Shown in pieces: positions 14,129 to 18,040 of a DNA stretch of 18,040 bases. How positions within the stretch are numbered: the stretch's first letter is position 1; every line of letters starts with the position of its first letter. A program made the translations under genes and the position numbers. Under the pieces are notes generated by a model that did no database searches, was not told the DNA's origin, and worked only from the letters and a program-made list of their open reading frames with translations. Origin of the DNA: an uncultured Eubacteriales bacterium (GTDB lineage: Bacteria; Bacillota; Clostridia; Peptostreptococcales; Anaerovoracaceae); contig CAJUEB010000023.1 in assembly GCA_910585135.1 (NCBI GenBank), positions 1-18,040 on the forward strand, written 5' to 3'.

Positions 14129-14830
14129 ATGCCAAAGAGAGGCAAGAATTACAAAGCAGCAGTAGCTGCGTATGACAAAACGGAGCTTCACGATGTCGAG
14201 CAGGCTATGGAAATCATCGTTAAGAATTCCAAGGCGAAGTTCGATGAAACAGTAGAACTCCATACGAGACTGGGTGTTGACGGAAGGCATGCCGACCAGC
14301 AGGTCAGGGGTGCGATCGTTCTTCCGCACGGAATCGGTAAAACGAAGAAGGTTTTGGTATTTGCCAAAGGACCGAAAGCAACGGAGGCAGAAGAAGCTGG
14401 CGCTGATTTTGTAGGGGCTGAAGAAATGGCTCAGAAGATTCAGGGCGAAGGCTGGTTTGACTTCGACGTTGTGATTGCGACACCTGACATGATGAGCGTT
14501 GTCGGAAGACTGGGTAAAATTTTAGGTCCAAAGGGATTGATGCCAAATCCGAAATCCGGCACGGTTACGATGGACGTTGCCAAAGCGATCCAGGAAACCA
14601 AGGCTGGTAAGGTTGAGTATCGTCTCGATAAGACGAACATTATCCATACGCCGATCGGAAAGGTATCTTTCGGAGCAGAGAAGCTGGCAGAGAACTTCAA
14701 CGCACTGATGGGAGCGATCATCAAGGCGAAGCCGTCCTCGGCAAAGGGTCAGTACCTGCGAAGCGTAACGGTTGCTTCTACAATGGGACCTGGCGTAAAG
14801 ATCAATCCGATGAAGCTGATTCAAAACTAA
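14129..14830 (+). CDS. rplA: Large ribosomal subunit protein L1
   Basis: L1 forms the mobile stalk that guides deacylated tRNA out of the E site, and represses its own mRNA in many bacteria. The 233-residue length is standard. Typical segments are HTRLGVDGRHADQQVRGAIV (about residues 45-64), the central VGRLGKILGPKGLMPNPKSGTV (about 128-149) and the C-terminal YLRSVTVASTMGPGVKI. AAGGAGG at 14114-14120 marks the start. It follows rplK across the structured spacer and precedes the L10 leader. Confidence 0.97.
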   Translation: MPKRGKNYKAAVAAYDKTELHDVEQAMEIIVKNSKAKFDETVELHTRLGVDGRHADQQVRGAIVLPHGIGKTKKVLVFAKGPKATEAEEAGADFVGAEEMAQKIQGEGWFDFDVVIATPDMMSVVGRLGKILGPKGLMPNPKSGTVTMDVAKAIQETKAGKVEYRLDKTNIIHTPIGKVSFGAEKLAENFNALMGAIIKAKPSSAKGQYLRSVTVASTMGPGVKINPMKLIQN

Positions 14831-14848
14831 AACGGACAAGAAAATAAC

Positions 14849-14924
14849 GAACCGTAGACAGCGAGGAGTTTTCACAAGGAAGCTTTAAAAGATAACCTCG
14901 CCGAGGTACAATGTAAATATATGT
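14849..14924 (+). promoter_or_regulatory. Ribosomal protein L10 leader
   Basis: The RNA leader to which the L10(L12)4 complex binds to repress rplJ-rplL. The conserved strands are visible: ACCGTAGACAGCGAGG at 14851-14866 and AACCTCGCCGAGGT at 14894-14907, which pair through CGAGG/CCTCG and present the kink-turn-like conserved bases. It is followed by an intrinsic terminator, giving an attenuation arrangement. Confidence 0.88.
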
Positions 14925-14958
14925 GCCTTGTTGTCTTTTTCATACAGCAAGGCTTTTT
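14925..14958 (+). terminator. Attenuator terminator between the L10 leader and rplJ
   Basis: GCCTTGTTGT at 14925-14934 pairs with ACAGCAAGGC at 14944-14953, followed by TTTTT at 14954-14958. Position between the leader and rplJ suggests premature termination controlled by L10 binding, as in other Firmicutes. Confidence 0.85.
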
Positions 14959-15015
14959 CATGGAACTATTTATAGCGTACCTGTAAAAAATATTCAGAAA
15001 GGAGAACGCAAACTA

Positions 15016-15507
15016 ATGAAAGAAGCTCATCAGCAAAAACAAGTCATTATTGACGAGATCAAAGATAAATTTGAACGAGCTGAATCCGCAGTAGTCATCG
15101 ACTATATGGGTATTACCGTGGCAGAAGCAGACGGTATGAGAAAAAAGCTTCGTGAAGCGAACGTAGACTATACCGTTTACAAGAATACGCTTGTGAAGCG
15201 GGCGATTGCCGGCACTGAGTATGAAGCACTGGCAGACATCCTGGAAGGTCCAAGTGGATTTGCCTTCAGCTATGACGATGCGACAGCGCCTGCAAGAGTG
15301 CTGAACGAATCGATCAAAGCATACAACAAGATGGAATTTAAGGGTGGTATCGTCGAAGGCACGTACTACGACAAGGATAGCATCAAGCAGATTGCATCCA
15401 TCCCATCGAGGGAAACGCTCATATCCAAATTTATGGGAAGCATCCAGTCCCCTGTCACAAACTTTGCAAGAGTTTTGCAGCAGATCGCGGAAAGCAAGGA
15501 AGCGTAA
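15016..15507 (+). CDS. rplJ: Large ribosomal subunit protein L10
   Basis: L10 anchors the L12 dimers in the ribosomal stalk and, with L12, represses its own leader. ATG 15016 gives 163 residues beginning MKEAHQQKQVIIDEIKDKF, a normal L10 start. The RNA-binding YTVYKNTLVKRAIAGTEYEAL region is at about residues 52-72, and the C-terminal helix that binds L12 ends VTNFARVLQQIAESKEA. AAAGGAG lies at 14998-15004, a slightly long spacing. An in-frame ATG at 14923 is inside the attenuator and is not used. Confidence 0.96.
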   Translation: MKEAHQQKQVIIDEIKDKFERAESAVVIDYMGITVAEADGMRKKLREANVDYTVYKNTLVKRAIAGTEYEALADILEGPSGFAFSYDDATAPARVLNESIKAYNKMEFKGGIVEGTYYDKDSIKQIASIPSRETLISKFMGSIQSPVTNFARVLQQIAESKEA

Positions 15508-15711
15508 TAAACGCGGCATAGACGCGGCGTGAGAGCGTACTTTAGATGCAACTATAGGCACGATAAAAGGACAGCGGGGGCGCAAGATAGGCGCACAAAG
15601 CATCATGAAAGCGTAAGGAAGGTCATAGTAAGACGCAAGGAAGCATTATGAAGGCGCAATAAAGAAAGCTTTCCTGTTACGCAATTAAATTTTGTATAAA
15701 GGAGAAATAAA
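15508..15711 (+). other. Long repetitive spacer between rplJ and rplL
   Basis: This 204-nt spacer holds no recognisable gene. It is purine-rich and contains degenerate repeats. AAGCATCATGAAAGCG at 15598-15613 resembles AAGCATTATGAAGGCG at 15641-15656. ACGCGGC occurs at 15511-15517 and 15522-15528. GCAAGGAAGC at 15635-15644 is identical to the end of rplJ (15494-15503). This looks like an expansion built in part from copies of the rplJ 3' end. The rplL ribosome binding site AAAGGAG ends it. No T-run terminator or clear promoter was found. Confidence 0.6.
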
Positions 15712-16077
15712 ATGAACAAAGATCAAATCATCGAAGCGATAAAAGAGATGTCGGTTTTAGAATTAAACGAGCTGGTTAAGGCTTGTGAAGAAGAATTTGG
15801 TGTATCCGCAGCAGCAGGCGTTGTTGTAGCAGCAGCAGGCGGAGCAGCAGAAGCAGAAGAAGAACAAACTGAATTCACGGTTGTTCTGAAGGAAGTTGGC
15901 GCAGAAAAGATTAAGGTTATCAAGGCTGTAAGAGAAATCACAGGCCTGGGACTGAAGGAAGCTAAGGAAGTCGTTGACGGCGCTCCTTCCAACGTGAAGG
16001 AAGGCTGCGAAAAGGCAGAAGCAGAAGGCTACAAGGCTCAGCTGGAAGAAGTTGGCGCAGTTGTAGAACTGAAATAA
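15712..16077 (+). CDS. rplL: Large ribosomal subunit protein L7/L12
   Basis: The multicopy stalk protein that recruits translational GTPases. The 121-residue protein has the N-terminal dimerisation domain (about 1-33), an Ala/Gly-rich hinge (about 34-50, AAAGVVVAAAGGAAEAE) and the C-terminal domain with the factor-binding helix KIKVIKAVREITGLGLKEAK (about residues 66-85). It ends the ribosomal cluster: the next element is a terminator, not rpoB. Confidence 0.98.
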   Translation: MNKDQIIEAIKEMSVLELNELVKACEEEFGVSAAAGVVVAAAGGAAEAEEEQTEFTVVLKEVGAEKIKVIKAVREITGLGLKEAKEVVDGAPSNVKEGCEKAEAEGYKAQLEEVGAVVELK

Positions 16078-16166
16078 GAGCTATACCGGGTCGTCCGGCG
16101 TAACGCAAGAGCATAGCCTGCCTGCGGGTGTTTCGTAGACAGGCGCATTTAAAAAGCATGAAAGAG

Positions 16167-16198
16167 CTGCCGCATTAAGCAATTAATGCGGCAGTTTT
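16167..16198 (+). terminator. Rho-independent terminator after rplL
   Basis: CTGCCGCATTAA at 16167-16178 pairs perfectly with TTAATGCGGCAG at 16183-16194 around a GCAA tetraloop, followed by TTTTG. A second, less perfect hairpin lies upstream at about 16118-16145 (GCCTG...CAGGC). Confidence 0.9.
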
Positions 16199-16243
16199 GT
16201 CGTGGTACGTGTTTTGAACGGACTACCGCAGATCGACAAAAAG

Positions 16244-16252
16244 TGGTATAAT
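16244..16252 (+). promoter_or_regulatory. Extended -10 promoter of the aminotransferase gene
   Basis: TGG directly before TATAAT (16247-16252) gives a TGn extended -10. No good -35 lies 17 bp upstream (TACCGC); TTGAAC at 16214-16219 is too far away. Transcription should start near 16259. Confidence 0.6.
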
Positions 16253-16289
16253 GCACATATTCGGTATTCGTTACAGAAAGGATAGGAAA

Positions 16290-17489
16290 ATGACAGCAAA
16301 AAACATGATGCCTTATGTAGAAGGTAATTCGGCGATCCGTGCCATGTTCGAGGAAGGCGCACGTTTGGCCGAAAAATATGGAAAGGAAAATGTTTACGAT
16401 TTTAGCTTGGGCAATCCGAGCGTGCCTGCCCCGGCAGAAGTCAATCAAGCTATTTGCGATATCGTCCGGGAAGAAGATACCCTGATGGTTCACGGATATA
16501 ATCAGAGCAACAGCGGTTACGAGGATGTGCGGCAGACCGTGGCGGAGCATTTGAACAAGCTCCACGGAACGTCCTTTACGGCACAAAATATTATCATGAC
16601 GGTGGGAGCTGCATCAGGTCTTAATGTGGCGATCAAGACCTTGGTCGATCCCGGCGAGGAAATTCTCGCATTTGCGCCGTATTTCGTTGAATACGGAAAC
16701 TATGCGGCAAACCACGGCGCGGTTCTTAAAGCTGTTCCCGCTGATACGGAAACCTTCCAGCCGAACCTTAAAAAAATGGCGGCGATGATTTCAGAAAAAA
16801 CAAGGGCGGTGATCATCAATTCTCCGAATAATCCTACCGGCGTTGTCTATTCGGAAGAGACGATCAAGGCGCTAGCAAAGGTGCTGTCTGAAAAATCGCA
16901 GGAACTGGGCCGTGAAATATATATCATTTCCGATGAGCCATATCGGGAGCTGGCATATGATGGGGTCGAAGTTCCGTATGTGACGAAGTATTATGCGAAT
17001 ACGGTAGTGGGCTACTCGTGGAGCAAGAGCCTTTCCCTTCCAGGCGAACGCATCGGTTATCTGGTGATTCCGTCTGCGCTTACTGATTTTGACAATGCTG
17101 TGCAGGCGGCCAATATTGCCAATCGTGTGCTGGGATATGTCAATGCGCCGACGCTGATCCAGAGAGTGGCGGCAAGGTGCATCGATTGTACGACAGATAT
17201 TGGTGCATACGACAGGAACAGAAAAGCGTTGTATGACGGCTTGACGGACATCGGGTATGAATGTATTTTCCCGGCGGGTGCATTTTATCTCTTTGTAAAA
17301 TCGCCGCTTGCGGATGAAAGCGAATTTTGTCAAATCGCGAAGAAGCATAATATTCTCGTCGTACCGGGGACGAGCTTCGCCTGTCCGGGTTATGTAAGGA
17401 TCGCTTATTGCGTAGCATATGATACCATCGTCCGTTCCATGCCTGCGTTCAAGGCGCTGATGGAGGAAGTTCGCAAGATGCAAGGATAA
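16290..17489 (+). CDS. Pyridoxal-phosphate-dependent aminotransferase, class I/II
   Basis: A fold-type I aminotransferase of the aspartate/aromatic kind, moving an amino group between an amino acid and a 2-oxo acid. In the 399-residue protein the motifs are NNPTG at 180-184, SDEPYREL with the PLP-contacting D215 and Y218, and YSWSKSLSLPGERIGY with the Schiff-base lysine K246 and phosphate-binding R254. I chose ATG 16290, with AGGA upstream. The longer in-frame ATG at 16251 overlaps the promoter -10 (TATAATG) and cannot be in the transcript. The exact substrate is not readable. The gene appears monocistronic, with its own promoter. Confidence 0.92.
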   Translation: MTAKNMMPYVEGNSAIRAMFEEGARLAEKYGKENVYDFSLGNPSVPAPAEVNQAICDIVREEDTLMVHGYNQSNSGYEDVRQTVAEHLNKLHGTSFTAQNIIMTVGAASGLNVAIKTLVDPGEEILAFAPYFVEYGNYAANHGAVLKAVPADTETFQPNLKKMAAMISEKTRAVIINSPNNPTGVVYSEETIKALAKVLSEKSQELGREIYIISDEPYRELAYDGVEVPYVTKYYANTVVGYSWSKSLSLPGERIGYLVIPSALTDFDNAVQAANIANRVLGYVNAPTLIQRVAARCIDCTTDIGAYDRNRKALYDGLTDIGYECIFPAGAFYLFVKSPLADESEFCQIAKKHNILVVPGTSFACPGYVRIAYCVAYDTIVRSMPAFKALMEEVRKMQG

Positions 17490-17513
17490 AATCATCTTTA
17501 ACATCCACAAACT

Positions 17514-17547
17514 CTGTATAAACAGGTAAAAAAATTCATTTATACAG
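17514..17547 (+). terminator. Possible weak terminator or inverted repeat after the aminotransferase
   Basis: CTGTATAAA at 17514-17522 is complementary to TTTATACAG at 17539-17547. The 16-nt loop is A-rich and the nearest T-run is about 9 nt further on, so this is a poor intrinsic terminator. Confidence 0.3.
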
Positions 17548-17588
17548 AACTGAAATATTTTTCCAATTGGTTAGCGATAAAACTATTA

Positions 17589-17617
17589 TTGACATATGAC
17601 ATTAATCGATGTATAAT
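17589..17617 (+). promoter_or_regulatory. Consensus sigma-A promoter of the DUF134 gene
   Basis: TTGACA at 17589-17594 and TATAAT at 17612-17617 match consensus with a 17-bp spacer; transcription should start near 17624. Confidence 0.85.
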
Positions 17618-17645
17618 AAGCTTGTAAATGGCATATGATATTAAT
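17591..17645 (+). promoter_or_regulatory. Pair of 16-bp direct repeats flanking the -10 box, candidate operators
   Basis: GACATATGACATTAAT at 17591-17606 and GGCATATGATATTAAT at 17630-17645 agree at 14 of 16 positions and start 39 bp apart. The first covers the -35 and spacer, the second lies just after the start of transcription. Each contains CATATG. The gene downstream encodes a helix-turn-helix protein, so autoregulation is plausible. Confidence 0.5.
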
Positions 17646-17662
17646 TCCGGGGAGGAAAAGCA

Positions 17663-18040
17663 GTGCCAAGACCAGTAAAATGCAGAAAGGTATGCCGTCT
17701 GCCGGACAACAATGAATTCATTCCGGCGAGCGGGGATGCGGGAGAGCATAAGATTATCTTGACTGTCGATGAATATGAGGCAATCAGGCTGATTGATAAA
17801 GAAGGCTTTTCCCAAGAAGAATGCAGCGCATACATGGGCGTTGCGCGGACGACCGTACAACAGATTTACTTGTCCGCAAGAAAGAAAATTGCAGATGCCT
17901 TGGTGTCTGGCTTTTCTATCAGAATCGAGGGAGGCAGATATCGATTGTGCGATGGGATGGAAGACGCTTGCGGCTGCGGCGGATGCAAACGTCACAGGTG
18001 CGGCGCAGCAAAAAAGAAGGAAAAAGAAAAAAAATCAAAA
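17663..18040 (+). CDS. DUF134 (UPF0251) family DNA-binding protein, partial at window end
   Basis: GTG start with GGGGAGG at 17649-17655. The 126 visible residues begin MPRPVKCRKVCRLPDNNEF and match the UPF0251/DUF134 pattern: the LTVDEYEAIRLIDKEGFSQEECSAYMGVARTTVQQI helix-turn-helix at about residues 39-74, then SARKKIADALVSGFSIRIEGG. A Cys-rich stretch (DACGCGGCKRHRCG, about 104-117) may bind metal, and a Lys-rich tail runs off the end of the window with no stop. In relatives this domain can be joined to or lie next to a NifX/NifB-type dinitrogenase cofactor domain; whether that is so here lies outside the window. Confidence 0.88.
   Translation, partial: MPRPVKCRKVCRLPDNNEFIPASGDAGEHKIILTVDEYEAIRLIDKEGFSQEECSAYMGVARTTVQQIYLSARKKIADALVSGFSIRIEGGRYRLCDGMEDACGCGGCKRHRCGAAKKKEKEKKSK

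Noticed and set aside
16251..16289. Longer aminotransferase start at ATG 16251
   Set aside because: The ATG is part of the -10 hexamer (TATAATG), so it lies upstream of the transcription start; ATG 16290 has a ribosome binding site.

Overview
The window looks like part of the chromosome of an anaerobic, low-to-mid-GC Gram-positive bacterium, most likely an endospore-forming member of the Clostridia. The reasons are the order dnaX-ybaB-recR-bofA, a BofA-type inhibitor of sporulation sigma-factor processing, strong AGGAGG ribosome binding sites, sigma-A promoters with 17-bp spacers, an L10 leader of the Firmicutes type, and an oxygen-sensitive energy-converting [NiFe] hydrogenase. The genus cannot be fixed from the sequence. 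No plasmid, phage, insertion sequence, CRISPR array or tRNA gene was seen.

Layout. (1) 1-3540: a promoter and the signal recognition particle RNA (ffs), then dnaX, ybaB and recR as a DNA-maintenance operon that ends in a strong terminator just after a 35-bp tandem repeat, then bofA. (2) 3590-5357: an APC-family amino acid permease with its own promoter and leader hairpin, ending in a terminator it shares with the convergent gene. (3) 5368-6456, minus strand: a thioredoxin-reductase-like flavoprotein with a TTG start and an unusual polar insertion; it is the only minus-strand gene. (4) 6603-12284: a complete six-gene Ech hydrogenase operon, echABCDEF, with promoter and terminator. (5) 12381-16198: rpmG-secE-nusG-rplK-rplA-rplJ-rplL, the translation/secretion/transcription-elongation cluster, with an L10 leader and attenuator and a structured rplK-rplA spacer; it ends in a terminator instead of running into rpoB. 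(6) 16244-18040: a class I/II aminotransferase and the start of a DUF134 (UPF0251) DNA-binding protein that runs off the window.

How the genes fit together. Ech couples reduced ferredoxin oxidation and H2 formation to ion pumping, or the reverse. Together with an amino acid permease and an aminotransferase nearby, this is compatible with an amino-acid-fermenting anaerobe, but that is inference. The most unusual points are EchF, which carries two extra near-identical 2[4Fe-4S] modules (six predicted clusters instead of two); an in-frame A AAA AAA slippery heptamer in dnaX placed so that a -1 shift would give a 402-residue gamma-like product; the insertion in the thioredoxin-reductase-like protein; and several structured or repetitive intergenic stretches (after recR, between rplK and rplA, between rplJ and rplL, and around the DUF134 promoter).
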